Below, one piece after another: positions 40,670 through 49,677 of a stretch of 64,000 nt of DNA. Position numbers and translations under genes: made by a program. The number at the start of each line of letters is the position of its first letter. Position 1 is the first letter of the stretch. Source of the DNA: Christensenella sp. UBA1685 (lineage in GTDB: Bacteria > Bacillota > Clostridia > Christensenellales > CAG-138); assembly GCA_002320595.1 (NCBI GenBank), contig DCKB01000031.1:1-64000 (forward strand), given 5' to 3'. Below the pieces are notes generated by a model that saw only the letters and a program-made list of their open reading frames with translations, was not told the DNA's origin and made no database searches.

Positions 40670-42286
40670 ATGGAAAAGAAGCAATCCTCCTTTGTACAGG
40701 GCGCGGCAATCCTCGGCGCTGCGGGCCTTATCGTAAAAATCATCGGTGCGCTGTTCCGGGTACCGCTTGCCAACCAGGTCGGCCCGGAGGGCATGAGCTA
40801 CTATGAAGTCGCTTATCCGTATTATTCCGGCCTTCTTGTGATCGCGTCCGCCGGGCTTCCGACGGCAATCTCGAAGCTTGTGAGCGAACGCGTGACCATG
40901 CGCGACTACCGCGGCGCACGCGAGGTATTTCAAACCGCGCAAAAGCTCCTTTGCGGCATTGGCATCGTGCTGGGCCTTTTGATGTTCCTGCTGGCCAAAC
41001 CGCTTGCCGCAAGCTCCGGCCTTGATGCGGCCTACCTTTCTTTTCAGGCATTCGCACCCGCGCTCCTGTTTGTTTCCATCATGTGCGCATATCGCGGCTA
41101 TCTGCAGGGCATGCAGCAGATGACCGGCACCGCCGTATCCCAGATTGTTGAGCAGCTCGGCAAGCTTGTCATCGGCCTTGCCCTTGCGGTAAAGCTTTTG
41201 CCCAAAGGCCCCGAATATGCGGCTATGGGCGCGATCATCGGTGTGACGGCGAGCGAGCTGATCGCACTTGTTGTGATTTGGCTGATGTACCGCCTGAAAA
41301 AGCGCAGCTTTGATGCAAAGCTGCGCAGAAGCCCCAAAACACAGCCGCGCGGTTTCGGCATTATCTCAAAAAATCTTTTGCAAATTGCAGTCCCCGTTAC
41401 CATCGGCGCTTCCATCAGCTCGCTTGCAGGCATTGTGGATGTGGCGCTCATCATCAATATTCTGACCGACAACCTCGGCTATGAAACGTCGCTTGCGCAG
41501 ACCGCTTTTTCGCTGTTGCGCACCAATGTAACGACGCTCACCAATATGCCCGGCGTACTCACTATGGCGCTTGCGATGAGCCTTGTGCCCGCGATTTCGG
41601 CGGCAATGGCCAAGCGGGACAGCGCGAGCGTGCGCAATGCTTCCCGCATGGGGTTAAAGCTTGCGCTCATCATCGGCCTGCCGTGCGCCACCGGCCTTTT
41701 TGTGCTTGCAAAGCCCATCCTTTCCCTGCTTTATCCGCGTTTGACCGAAGCGGAGCTTGCCCTCGCTGCCGACCTGATGCACACAGCTGCCATCGGCGTA
41801 GTTTTTCTTTCCATGGTGCAGACGATGACCGGGGTCCTGCAAGGGATGGGGAAGCAGAACGTGCCCGTGTTCAACCTGTTCATCGGCTTTCTGCTGAAAG
41901 TTGTGACACTGATTTTCCTTATGAACCTTCCTTCGGTAAACATTCAGGGTGCAGCGGTTTCCACCGTGGTATGCTACGCGTTCGCCGGCATCGCGGACAC
42001 CATCTATACGGCGCGGCGCGCAAGGCTTAAGCTCCCTTTGTTTGATGTGTTCGGCAAACCGCTCTCCGCATCGCTCGCCATGGGCGCCGCCGTACACTTT
42101 GCTTATGCCGCTCTGGCAAAGAGCGGCCATACTACGCTTGCAACGCTTGGTGCAGTTTGTGCGGGCGTTGCCGTATACGCAGTGCTTGTCGTGCTGCTTC
42201 GCATGTTCTCCTATGACGAGCTTGCGCTGATCCCGGGCGGCACAAAGCTGCGCCGCCTGCTGTACCCGAAAGGACAAAACAAATGA
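40670..42286 (+). CDS. SpoVB/YabM-type polysaccharide flippase (MOP superfamily)
   Basis: A 538-aa protein with about 14 membrane segments, of the MATE/MVF family that includes SpoVB, YabM and MurJ lipid II flippases. The N-terminus FVQGAAILGAAGLIVKIIGA followed by LFRVPLANQVGPEGMSYYE is characteristic. It overlaps the next gene (mazG/yabN) by 4 bp. In Bacillus the order is spoVT-yabM-yabN; here spoVT lies nearby on the other strand. Possible cargo: lipid-linked peptidoglycan or polysaccharide precursors, perhaps in sporulation. Confidence 0.85.
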   Translation: MEKKQSSFVQGAAILGAAGLIVKIIGALFRVPLANQVGPEGMSYYEVAYPYYSGLLVIASAGLPTAISKLVSERVTMRDYRGAREVFQTAQKLLCGIGIVLGLLMFLLAKPLAASSGLDAAYLSFQAFAPALLFVSIMCAYRGYLQGMQQMTGTAVSQIVEQLGKLVIGLALAVKLLPKGPEYAAMGAIIGVTASELIALVVIWLMYRLKKRSFDAKLRRSPKTQPRGFGIISKNLLQIAVPVTIGASISSLAGIVDVALIINILTDNLGYETSLAQTAFSLLRTNVTTLTNMPGVLTMALAMSLVPAISAAMAKRDSASVRNASRMGLKLALIIGLPCATGLFVLAKPILSLLYPRLTEAELALAADLMHTAAIGVVFLSMVQTMTGVLQGMGKQNVPVFNLFIGFLLKVVTLIFLMNLPSVNIQGAAVSTVVCYAFAGIADTIYTARRARLKLPLFDVFGKPLSASLAMGAAVHFAYAALAKSGHTTLATLGAVCAGVAVYAVLVVLLRMFSYDELALIPGGTKLRRLLYPKGQNK

Positions 42287-43725
42287 AAACCATTACCATC
42301 GCGCCGCTTGCGACGCCAAGAAGCATTTCCCTTGCCGTTTGGGATGCGGTAACACATGCCCCCCGCCTGTTTTTGCAGACGTCGGAACACCCTTCCGCCC
42401 GCCGCATATGCGAGGCGGGCATTCCCTTTGAAAGCATGGATGACCTTTACTGCGCAGCCGAAGACTTCGATGCGCTCAACGCAGCAATTGCAGCGCGCCT
42501 TTTTTCGGCACCGGAGGAGGATGTGGTCTATGCCGTGCCAGGCCGCGGCGTGGGGCAAGCCCAGCTTGAAACGATCCGGCAGGCAGCCGAAGCGGCCGGG
42601 GTGCAGGTGGTGCTTCTGCCCGCCTCCGGCTATGCGGAAGCCGCGCTGGCATCGCTGCCTGTACCGTTTGCAGCGGACAGCCTGCGCATCCTTCCCGCAA
42701 CCGCACTCCCCTGCCGTTTGGACCCCTATGTGCCGCTGTGCGTTGAAGAACTTGACACGCGGATGCGCGCAAGCGAAGTGAAGCTCGCGCTCCTTGAATA
42801 TTATCCGGATGAATTCCCCGTCTGGCTCTGCACCATGGACGACGCCGGCGATTACTCCGTCCGCTCCCTGCCGCTTTACGCGCTGGACAGGCAGGAAGGC
42901 TTCTTCGCCGCAAGTACGCTTATCCTGCGCGCAGCAGCGTTTGACGAGCTTTCCCGCCACGGTCTGGAAGGGCTTGAGCGCGTGATGAAACGCCTGCGCG
43001 CACCCGGCGGCTGCCCTTGGGATGCGGAACAAACACACGAATCGCTGCGCAGCGATCTTCTGGAAGAAGCATACGAGGTGCTGGATGCCATCGACCGGGA
43101 GGACGCGGACGCGCTGTGTGAGGAACTCGGAGACCTCCTTCTGCAGGTGGTGTTCCATGCGGAGATCGAGGAGGAACTGCGCGTGTTCAACCTTCGAGAC
43201 GTCTGCACCGGAATTGTGCAAAAGCTCGTTTACCGGCACCCGCATGTTTTCGGCGAAACGCGCGTGAATGGTTCGGATGAAGTGCTTGTCAATTGGGAAA
43301 ACTTAAAGAAGAAGGAAAAGCATCAGGAGACGGTCGCTGATATGATGAACGCCGTGCCTCATGGCTTCCCCGCCTTAATGCGCGCAAAGAAGGTTCAAAA
43401 AAAAGCCGCGCATGTGGGATTTGACTGGCCCGACCCAAACGGTGCACTGGACAAGATTGAGGAAGAAACGCATGAGCTCCGCGAAGCCTTAGCACAGCAG
43501 GAAAGCGAAGCCCGCATCAGCGAAGAGCTGGGGGATCTGCTTTTCTCGGTGGTCAATGCGGCGCGGCTGCTCCACCTGGATGGAGAGCTTGCCCTTGCTG
43601 CGTCGACTGAAAAATTTGTCACACGGTTCACAAAAATGGAGCAACTTGTTTTATCCGAGGGGCTCTCGCTCGAAGCGTTAGGCCTTCCTGCGCTGGACGT
43701 ATTCTGGGAGCGCGTAAAGGGCTGA
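42283..43725 (+). CDS. mazG: MazG nucleoside triphosphate pyrophosphohydrolase (YabN type)
   Basis: A 480-aa two-part protein. Residues 1-215 correspond to the tetrapyrrole methylase-like domain of YabN but lack the glycine-rich GxGPG start, so it is probably not a methylase. Residues 225-480 hold two MazG units: LRSDLLEEAYEVLDAIDRED with CEELGDLLLQVVFHAEI, and LDKIEEETHELREAL with SEELGDLLFSVVNAARL, both with the EExxE and ExxD metal motifs. It hydrolyses NTPs/dNTPs to NMPs, cleaning aberrant nucleotides. Overlaps the spoVB-like gene and precedes HU, as in the Bacillus yabMN region. Confidence 0.93.
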   Translation: MKTITIAPLATPRSISLAVWDAVTHAPRLFLQTSEHPSARRICEAGIPFESMDDLYCAAEDFDALNAAIAARLFSAPEEDVVYAVPGRGVGQAQLETIRQAAEAAGVQVVLLPASGYAEAALASLPVPFAADSLRILPATALPCRLDPYVPLCVEELDTRMRASEVKLALLEYYPDEFPVWLCTMDDAGDYSVRSLPLYALDRQEGFFAASTLILRAAAFDELSRHGLEGLERVMKRLRAPGGCPWDAEQTHESLRSDLLEEAYEVLDAIDREDADALCEELGDLLLQVVFHAEIEEELRVFNLRDVCTGIVQKLVYRHPHVFGETRVNGSDEVLVNWENLKKKEKHQETVADMMNAVPHGFPALMRAKKVQKKAAHVGFDWPDPNGALDKIEEETHELREALAQQESEARISEELGDLLFSVVNAARLLHLDGELALAASTEKFVTRFTKMEQLVLSEGLSLEALGLPALDVFWERVKG

Positions 43726-43754
43726 TTTTATAGGAAATTTGGGCAAAATAGGGC

Positions 43755-43783
43755 TTGTACAATCGCGGAAAGGCTGATACAAT
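43755..43783 (+). promoter_or_regulatory. Promoter of the HU gene
   Basis: TTGTAC (43755-43760), a 17-bp spacer, TACAAT (43778-43783). AGGAGGATA precedes the HU start codon. Confidence 0.75.
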
Positions 43784-43828
43784 AAATGGCGGACAAAATC
43801 CGTTTAATACATCAGGAGGATATAAGAC

Positions 43829-44101
43829 ATGAATAAAACCGAATTGATCGCAGCCGTAGCCGAAAAGAGCGGCATCTCCAAGAAGGACGCTGAAAAGGCC
43901 GTTAGCGCTGCGCTTACCACCATCACGGAAGCACTTCAGGCTGGCGACAAGGTTCAGCTGGTTGGCTTTGGTGTATTTGAAGTTCGCGAGCGTCCCGCGC
44001 ACAAGGGCCACAACCCCATGACCGGCGCCGAAATCGAAATCGCCGCGAGCAAAGCCCCCGCCTTCAAGGCCGGCAAAGCGCTCAAGGAAGCTCTCAACTG
44101 A
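43829..44101 (+). CDS. hup: DNA-binding protein HU
   Basis: A 90-aa histone-like protein that bends and compacts DNA as a homodimer. [20 protein letters not shown] and [16 protein letters not shown] form the dimer helices; [20 protein letters not shown] followed by [20 protein letters not shown] is the DNA-binding arm with its conserved Pro (here NPMTG). AGGAGG precedes the ATG. It has its own strong promoter, as expected for an abundant protein. Confidence 0.97.
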   Translation: MNKTELIAAVAEKSGISKKDAEKAVSAALTTITEALQAGDKVQLVGFGVFEVRERPAHKGHNPMTGAEIEIAASKAPAFKAGKALKEALN

Positions 44102-44117
44102 TTTATTTAAACATGAA

Positions 44118-44143
44118 AAGCGCGAACCTTGCGGTTCGCGCTT
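44118..44143 (+). repeat. Terminator stem copy without T-run (left direct repeat)
   Basis: A 26-bp perfect hairpin (11-bp stem AAGCGCGAACC / GGTTCGCGCTT) 17 bp after the HU stop. The same 26 bp recur at 44342-44367. This copy is followed by CAGTCTG and lacks a T-run. Confidence 0.85.
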
Positions 44144-44148
44144 CAGTC

Positions 44149-44336
44149 TGTCGAAAAAGTCTCTCCGGGATTGTCAAGGGCCGCAGTCCTTGACTTGCAA
44201 TCGCGAGCGGCGACAGGTGTGGCGCGAGCGAAAAGCCTTGCCGCGCAAGGCTTTCTTTGCACGGAGCGCTGGCCGCGCCACCGGCGCAAGCGCGACGTGA
44301 AATCCTCGATCAAGTGGCGCTGCCACTTGATCGACA
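44149..44336. repeat. Hairpin-rich MITE-like element, copy B
   Basis: 188 bp from TGTCGAAAAA to TCGACA. It shares with copy A the start, the GATTGTCAAGG...CCTTGACTT block, a CGGCGACA block and the right-terminal hairpin (44306-44318 with 44322-44334). Internal stem AAAGCCTTGC/GCAAGGCTTT. It is flanked by two identical 26-bp terminator stems. No protein is encoded. Confidence 0.8.
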
Positions 44337-44341
44337 GCCTC

Positions 44342-44370
44342 AAGCGCGAACCTTGCGGTTCGCGCTTTTT
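44342..44370 (+). terminator. Terminator of the HU gene (right direct repeat)
   Basis: The same 26-bp hairpin as at 44118-44143, here followed by TTT and then AAATGCTTTTG. This looks like the original terminator's stem with its T-run. Confidence 0.75.
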
Positions 44371-44382
44371 AAATGCTTTTGT

Positions 44383-47300
44383 TTATCCGAGCTTTATATA
44401 ATCGGCAACAGCAAAGCCAAAGGTACCATTTTGGCTCAGGAAGCACCAGCCGTCAAAAATCATATAAACCATAACGGATGCTTTGCTCGGCATCAGCCGT
44501 ATGACCTTGCTCGAAGTGCTCATGCCTTGCCTGAGGTTGACTTCTGCAGTGGTCCTGGTTTCAATGGGCGCGACTGTATCGCTCACGCGCGCAATGCCCG
44601 CCGAGCCGGAGCTTTTGACCTTTACATAGGATTTATAGGCAAAGCCTGCACGTCCGTTGTAGAGCACATAATACCATTCTCCGGTTTCGCCCAAAATTTT
44701 AAGTTCTTCCCCCTGTTTCAGCGTTGCAAGCACGCTTCCGCCCGTTGTGGAAGGTTTGTCCCTGAAATTGAGTTTTCCCGTGGCCGCACCTGTTGCAAGC
44801 TGGACTCCTTCCCCGGAGGACGTTTCGCCCTCCGGCGCGGAACTGCCGCCCTCCGGCGTGACGCTGCCCGCGCCTTCCTCGCTCTGCGCAATCACCTTCA
44901 CATATTTTGCGTAAAGGTATCCGCGCGTGCCGTTATATTCAGCCGCATACCAGCCGTCTGAAAGCGAATAGAGCGTAACCGTTTCCCCGCTTCTGATCTG
45001 GCCAAGCTTTTTGGACGATGAGGAAGCGTGTTCCCGGAAGTTAACCTTTGCCGTAGTTTGTCCCAAGCCGAGGATATCCGGCACGGTAAGCTCCGAAGTT
45101 TCCTCTTTGTCGCTGCTTTCCTTCTCTGGAAGCGCAACCGTCACATTGATGTATTTTGAGCTCACATAGCCTGTCCGTTCGCCGACCGACACCCGATACC
45201 ACCCATCCGTAAGCGCGTGCAGCGTAAGTTCCAGATCTTTTTTGAGCGTTCCGAACGACGGGTAGGATGTCCCCGGTCCTTCCCGGAAATTCACATTCCC
45301 CGTGGTAATGCCTTTGCCCGTCTCCGGCTTAGGTTCCTCCGGCAAAACCGGCCTACCGTCGCTTCCGAGCGTAACCTTTTCCCCCGTCAGCTCCACATAA
45401 TCGGCATATAGGAACCCAAATTGGCCGTCCACTGCCGCATAATACCAATTCCCGCTCTTTTTCAAAACATAAACGCCAGTATTTTTTTCAAGCTGCCGCA
45501 GCCTGGCACTTGCGCTTGAAGCGTCTGCGCGGAAGTTCACCCCGCTTCGCGTCACCAAACCCGCCTCGGCAGAATAGGTCGGCTCCGGCTTTGCGGTTTG
45601 TTCAGGCGTAGGCAAAGGTACTGCTTGCGCCAATTTTACGTATTGCGCGCTTACATAGCCGTAAACGCCCTCAACGCTCACATAATACCAGCCGTTTTGC
45701 AGCGCGTATGCCGTGAGTTCCGTGCCGCGCGCAAGCTTTTTCAGGCTGCTGTAGCTTGTGGCAGGCCCTGTTCTGAAGTTCACATCCTTTGCTGTGATGC
45801 TTCCCGTGCCGAGAATGGCAGGCTGATCCGGCGTGGGTGACGGCACAGGCGTAGCCGTTGGCGCAGGCGTTTGCCCCTCCAGCGGAACAAAGTCGACATA
45901 GTCGGCGCTGACGTAACCATCATACCCATCCACAACCGAACGGTACCAGCTTCCCGACTTTCCATAAACCGGGATCCTGCTTCCCTTTGTAAGTTTCCCA
46001 TAGCTTTCGTATTCCGTGCCGGGGCCTTTGCGGAAGTTCACATTGCCCGTAACCGTGCCATAGCCTGTAAGCGTCAATCCTTCCGGAACCTCAGATACGT
46101 CCGGAGTTTCGCCCGGCTTCACAGGGTCTGCGGGTTCTGAAACCGCAATTGTGGAAAACGATGCGCCCGGATAATAAAAGCGCAGAATGTCACGATAATT
46201 CCAGCCTTCGAGCGCGCGTTGCTGCGCGCCTCGCTGGCTCATTCCCACTCCATGGCCCCATCGGGCATGGTAGATAACATAGCAGCCGGAAGATGCGTCA
46301 TATTCCCCCCAATACGTACGCAAGGCAGCGTTTGTAAATACGCCGTAGGTAAAAAGGTCGGCCACATTGAAGTCAAGCTCAATGTCATCGTAAAGATACC
46401 CGCCCGCAATGACGCCAAGCCTCATTTTCACGCGCGTCATGTTGCGCGTCACGTCATTGTAGCGGGGCGAATACACCTCCACAGCCTTAATGAGCTCCAA
46501 ACCTGTCGGCATCACGCCGATCACTGCTCCCGCTTTGGTCAGAATCATTTCATACAGCGCCCGGCTGATGGAACCCGCCTCGTTGATGGGGATCTTAACT
46601 TTTTCAATTGGGCTCATCGTGTTTTTAAGATCGTATTCATCCAGGCTGATGGCATACCCCGCATTTGTGCCCTTGCCTGTGCTCCAAGCGTATGTCACAA
46701 GACTGGTTTCCCCGCCATTGCTTGCAGCGTAATACGTGCAGAGCATGGAGCCGTTCACGGTAAGAATTTCACCGAGCGTTTCATCTACCGCCCGGATTAC
46801 GTTTGTGTTGGACGGCGTATACCCTTTATAGACCTGGTCTGTGGACGTATCGCCGATGTAGTATTCCGCATTGCCGGTTTTCATGCAGGTGAGCACATAG
46901 CATTTGGCTGCAATGGCCTGCGCCTTGAGCGCCTCAATGGGAAACGTGTTGCTCATTTCATGCCCGACGACTCCATACAGATAATGCGCTAGAGGCACGA
47001 CATTGACAACCTGCAAAAAACCGCTTGAAAGAACGCGCACGTTAAAATGGCCGAGGTAAGAACGCGAGTTAAAATACATATAACCCGCAGAGGGCTTCAT
47101 CTGCGCCCGCATAATGGAAACGGACGCGCCGGTATACAGCTCGCCCTCTCCCGAATGGGACACGCTCAGCGTGCCATCCAGATTTGTACGCAAAGTGAGC
47201 GTGCCGCCTTGAAAGGACGCTCCGTTTTCGTTGATAAAATATTCGCCTTTTACGCTCATGGAAAGCACGGTAGCGTTGTTGGTCGTCAGTTTGACCTTGA

Positions 47301-47400
47301 TGGTACTGTAATCTGCCGCAGCGGATGCCTGGGGTGCAGGGAACGCTGCCACGGCCACGAAAAAAGCAAGTGTGAGAAAAACCGCTGTGAATCGTTTCAT
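44383..47400 (-). CDS. Secreted SpoIID/LytB-domain protein with seven SH3b repeats
   Basis: A 1005-aa exported protein. Signal peptide at residues 1-29 (MKRFTAVFLTLAFFVAVAAF, cut after AQASA-like). Residues 30-420 contain the SpoIID/LytB module: VPLAHYLYGVVGHEM, FPIEALKAQAIAAKCYVLT, YYAASNGGETS and ARWGHGVGMSQRGAQQRALE. Seven bacterial SH3 repeats follow to the end, each with a G-x-V-N-F/L-R start, a GxWY centre and a final YVxx, separated by Pro/Thr/Glu-rich linkers. SpoIID-type domains are lytic transglycosylases that bind denuded glycan; SH3b repeats bind wall. ATG at 47400 follows AAAGGA. A spore-cortex or vegetative wall role is possible. Confidence 0.9.
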   Translation of the reverse strand: MKRFTAVFLTLAFFVAVAAFPAPQASAAADYSTIKVKLTTNNATVLSMSVKGEYFINENGASFQGGTLTLRTNLDGTLSVSHSGEGELYTGASVSIMRAQMKPSAGYMYFNSRSYLGHFNVRVLSSGFLQVVNVVPLAHYLYGVVGHEMSNTFPIEALKAQAIAAKCYVLTCMKTGNAEYYIGDTSTDQVYKGYTPSNTNVIRAVDETLGEILTVNGSMLCTYYAASNGGETSLVTYAWSTGKGTNAGYAISLDEYDLKNTMSPIEKVKIPINEAGSISRALYEMILTKAGAVIGVMPTGLELIKAVEVYSPRYNDVTRNMTRVKMRLGVIAGGYLYDDIELDFNVADLFTYGVFTNAALRTYWGEYDASSGCYVIYHARWGHGVGMSQRGAQQRALEGWNYRDILRFYYPGASFSTIAVSEPADPVKPGETPDVSEVPEGLTLTGYGTVTGNVNFRKGPGTEYESYGKLTKGSRIPVYGKSGSWYRSVVDGYDGYVSADYVDFVPLEGQTPAPTATPVPSPTPDQPAILGTGSITAKDVNFRTGPATSYSSLKKLARGTELTAYALQNGWYYVSVEGVYGYVSAQYVKLAQAVPLPTPEQTAKPEPTYSAEAGLVTRSGVNFRADASSASARLRQLEKNTGVYVLKKSGNWYYAAVDGQFGFLYADYVELTGEKVTLGSDGRPVLPEEPKPETGKGITTGNVNFREGPGTSYPSFGTLKKDLELTLHALTDGWYRVSVGERTGYVSSKYINVTVALPEKESSDKEETSELTVPDILGLGQTTAKVNFREHASSSSKKLGQIRSGETVTLYSLSDGWYAAEYNGTRGYLYAKYVKVIAQSEEGAGSVTPEGGSSAPEGETSSGEGVQLATGAATGKLNFRDKPSTTGGSVLATLKQGEELKILGETGEWYYVLYNGRAGFAYKSYVKVKSSGSAGIARVSDTVAPIETRTTAEVNLRQGMSTSSKVIRLMPSKASVMVYMIFDGWCFLSQNGTFGFAVADYIKLG

Positions 47401-47570
47401 AAGCAATCCTTTATTAAATCGTTACGCCGTTGCGTTTTGCGGCATGCCGCAGCAATTGCAGTTATATAAGAGCAGTATAATTTTAGCATGAATGTAATGA
47501 TTTGTGTAGGAATTCCACGTTTCTTTTCGGATTATTCATATTTTCGGTATTATTTCCCATAGAAAGCCGC

Positions 47571-47601
47571 AAAAAAGCTGCCCGGCAGTTTGCCGGGCAG
47601 C
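47571..47601 (-). terminator. Terminator of spoVT
   Basis: A perfect 11-bp stem GCTGCCCGGCA / TGCCGGGCAGC, then TTTTTT on the minus strand. Confidence 0.95.
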
Positions 47602-47627
47602 ACGTCCGCATGGATGCTGTATACGAT

Positions 47628-48179
47628 TTAGTTCTCCATCTGTTTTCCCATGAAATTTGCGGCCGTTTCGCACGCTTTCAGCTCCGTGGCACTCATCACT
47701 GCCCCTGCTTCGCGGCTCACGAGGATCACCGCGCCGATCGCATCCCCCGCTGCAAGGATCGGCACCACAACAGCCGCCTGATAAATGTCTCCGCCATCCT
47801 CCGCCGTAATGTGCGGCACGGCTCCGTTTCCATCTGAAGCAAGCACCTTCTCGCGCCGTTTCATGATCTGCTCTACATCGTCGTGCAGCGGCCTATCCAA
47901 AAGCTCGCGGCGGCTTGCGCCTGCAACGGCAATGACGTTGTCCTTATCACAAATGAGCGCGGTGTGTCCCAGCGCCAAATGGAGCGATTCAGCGTATTCC
48001 TTGGCAAAATCGCCGAGTTCGCCGATTGGAGAATACTTTTTCAGGATCACTTCGCCTTCGCGGTCCGTAAAGATTTCCAGCGGGTCGCCTTCGCGAATCC
48101 GCAGTGTTCTGCGAATCTCCTTGGGTATGACCACGCGGCCAAGTTCGTCAATCCTGCGTACAATCCCAGTTGCTTTCAA
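47628..48179 (-). CDS. spoVT: Stage V sporulation protein T
   Basis: A 183-aa transcription regulator of late forespore genes. The N-terminal AbrB swapped-hairpin domain reads KATGIVRRIDELGRVVIPKE followed by IRRTLRIREGDPLEIF; a GAF-like domain occupies residues 60-180. Length matches the Bacillus protein. The start is TTG at 48179, set by AGGAGGG; the frame is open upstream but unsupported. A sigma-G-like promoter lies at 48236-48264. Its presence supports an endospore-forming lineage. Confidence 0.94.
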   Translation of the reverse strand: MKATGIVRRIDELGRVVIPKEIRRTLRIREGDPLEIFTDREGEVILKKYSPIGELGDFAKEYAESLHLALGHTALICDKDNVIAVAGASRRELLDRPLHDDVEQIMKRREKVLASDGNGAVPHITAEDGGDIYQAAVVVPILAAGDAIGAVILVSREAGAVMSATELKACETAANFMGKQMEN

Positions 48180-48235
48180 AACAGTTCCCTCCTGTGCTGC
48201 CTTTGCGACAATACTTAAATATTTGGTCGTAGGCC

Positions 48236-48264
48236 TATTATTTGTAAGTCGAGCCGTTGTATGC
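48236..48264 (-). promoter_or_regulatory. Possible sigma-G/F-type promoter of spoVT
   Basis: Minus strand GCATA (48264-48260), a 17-bp spacer, AATAATA (48242-48236). This resembles the forespore consensus GHATR-N17/18-CATWHTA. In Bacillus spoVT is sigma-G dependent. Confidence 0.4.
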
Positions 48265-48338
48265 GGGCTTTTGACTGGAAAAAAACGGCGCAGGGCTGCG
48301 CTGCTCATATCAAGGCTAAACGCTCTGCGCTTTTTCAT

Positions 48339-48374
48339 AAACGAAGGAGCCCCGCCAGCGGAGCTCCTTCGTTT
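48339..48374. terminator. Terminator after ftsZ
   Basis: A perfect 12-bp stem AAACGAAGGAGC / GCTCCTTCGTTT, 12-nt loop. The T-run is short. It marks the end of the division cluster transcript. Confidence 0.75.
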
Positions 48375-48393
48375 CATGCGTATTTTGCAGCTT

Positions 48394-49659
48394 TTAATCG
48401 TTCCTGTTGCGCAGGAAACTGGGCAGGTCGAGGTTGCTCTTTTCCTTTGGGTTATATTCGCCCTTGGGAAGATCCTGCTTCGTGAAATGAGGCGTTACCT
48501 CTTCTCCGTCCGGCAGCGGAGAGGTATATTGCGGCGCTTTGCTTCGTTTCTCTTCCCAGAAATTGCGTTTGGGTGCGTTTGAGCCGGGCAGGGAGGGCTC
48601 GTCCTTCCTGCGCCAGTCATCCGCTACGCGGCCGGTGCTGCGCACGGTTTGCTGCGGCTCCTGTTGTACGGCATTGCGCCGGTTGTTCAAGCGCGTATCT
48701 GCGGATTCAAAGCCTGTGGCAATCACCGTGATGCGCACCGCATCGCCCAATTCTTCGTCCGTGCCCGCGCCCCAAATGATGTTTGCATCGCCGTCCGCAT
48801 ATTCCTGAATGAACGCCGCCGCTTCGGAAACCTCAAGGATGCCGAGATCCGCGCCGCCCGTGATGTTAATGATGACGCCCTTTGCGCCGTTGATGCTGGT
48901 CTCAAGCAGCGAGCTTTCAACGGCCTGCTTCGCGGCCTCAAGCGCACGCTTTTCGCCGGACGCCATGCCAATGCCCATATGCGCCATTCCTTTTTCGCGC
49001 ATAATAGTCCGCACATCCGCAAAGTCCAAGTTCACCATGCTCGGCACAGCAATCAGATCGCTGATGCCCTGAATGCCTTGGCGAAGCACATCGTCTGCCA
49101 CGCGGAAGGCTTCCGAAAGGCTGACGTTGCCGACCGTGTCAAGCAGGCGATCGTTCGGGATGATGATAAGCGTATCCACGGAATCCTTCAGGTTCATGAT
49201 GCCGTTGACCGCGTTGTTCATGCGAACTTTGCCCTCAAAAGCGAAAGGCTTTGTCACTACGCCGATTGTGAGAATCCCCATCTCCTTTGCGCATTCCGCC
49301 ACGATGGGCGCTGCGCCCGTTCCCGTGCCGCCGCCCATGCCGGCGGTGATAAACACAAGATCCGCTCCCTTGAGCGCTTCCGTGATTGCATCCCGGCTTT
49401 CCTCGGCCGCTTTGCGGCCAACCTCCGGATCCGCACCCGCGCCAAGCCCCTTGGTCAGCTTTTCGCCGATCTGGATCTTTTGTCCGGCGCGCGAAAGGTA
49501 GAGCGCCTGTTTATCCGTATTGACGGAAATGAACTCCACGCCGCGCAAGCCGTATTGAATCATGCGGTTGACCGCGTTGTTCCCCGCGCCGCCGACCCCG
49601 ACGACTTTCAGCTGCGCAAATTGGCCGCTTTCAAAATCCAGTTCCAAACCGATGGGCAT
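48394..49659 (-). CDS. ftsZ: Cell division protein FtsZ
   Basis: A 421-aa tubulin-like GTPase that forms the Z-ring. GTP-binding T1 [15 protein letters not shown], the tubulin signature [18 protein letters not shown], and the T7 catalytic loop [13 protein letters not shown] are all intact. A variable linker (about 320-405) follows, and the conserved C-terminal peptide [10 protein letters not shown] that binds FtsA is present. It is the last gene of the dcw cluster, 18 bp after ftsA. Confidence 0.98.
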   Translation of the reverse strand: MPIGLELDFESGQFAQLKVVGVGGAGNNAVNRMIQYGLRGVEFISVNTDKQALYLSRAGQKIQIGEKLTKGLGAGADPEVGRKAAEESRDAITEALKGADLVFITAGMGGGTGTGAAPIVAECAKEMGILTIGVVTKPFAFEGKVRMNNAVNGIMNLKDSVDTLIIIPNDRLLDTVGNVSLSEAFRVADDVLRQGIQGISDLIAVPSMVNLDFADVRTIMREKGMAHMGIGMASGEKRALEAAKQAVESSLLETSINGAKGVIINITGGADLGILEVSEAAAFIQEYADGDANIIWGAGTDEELGDAVRITVIATGFESADTRLNNRRNAVQQEPQQTVRSTGRVADDWRRKDEPSLPGSNAPKRNFWEEKRSKAPQYTSPLPDGEEVTPHFTKQDLPKGEYNPKEKSNLDLPSFLRNRND

Positions 49660-49677
49660 ATGGTGTTCCTCCTTAGC

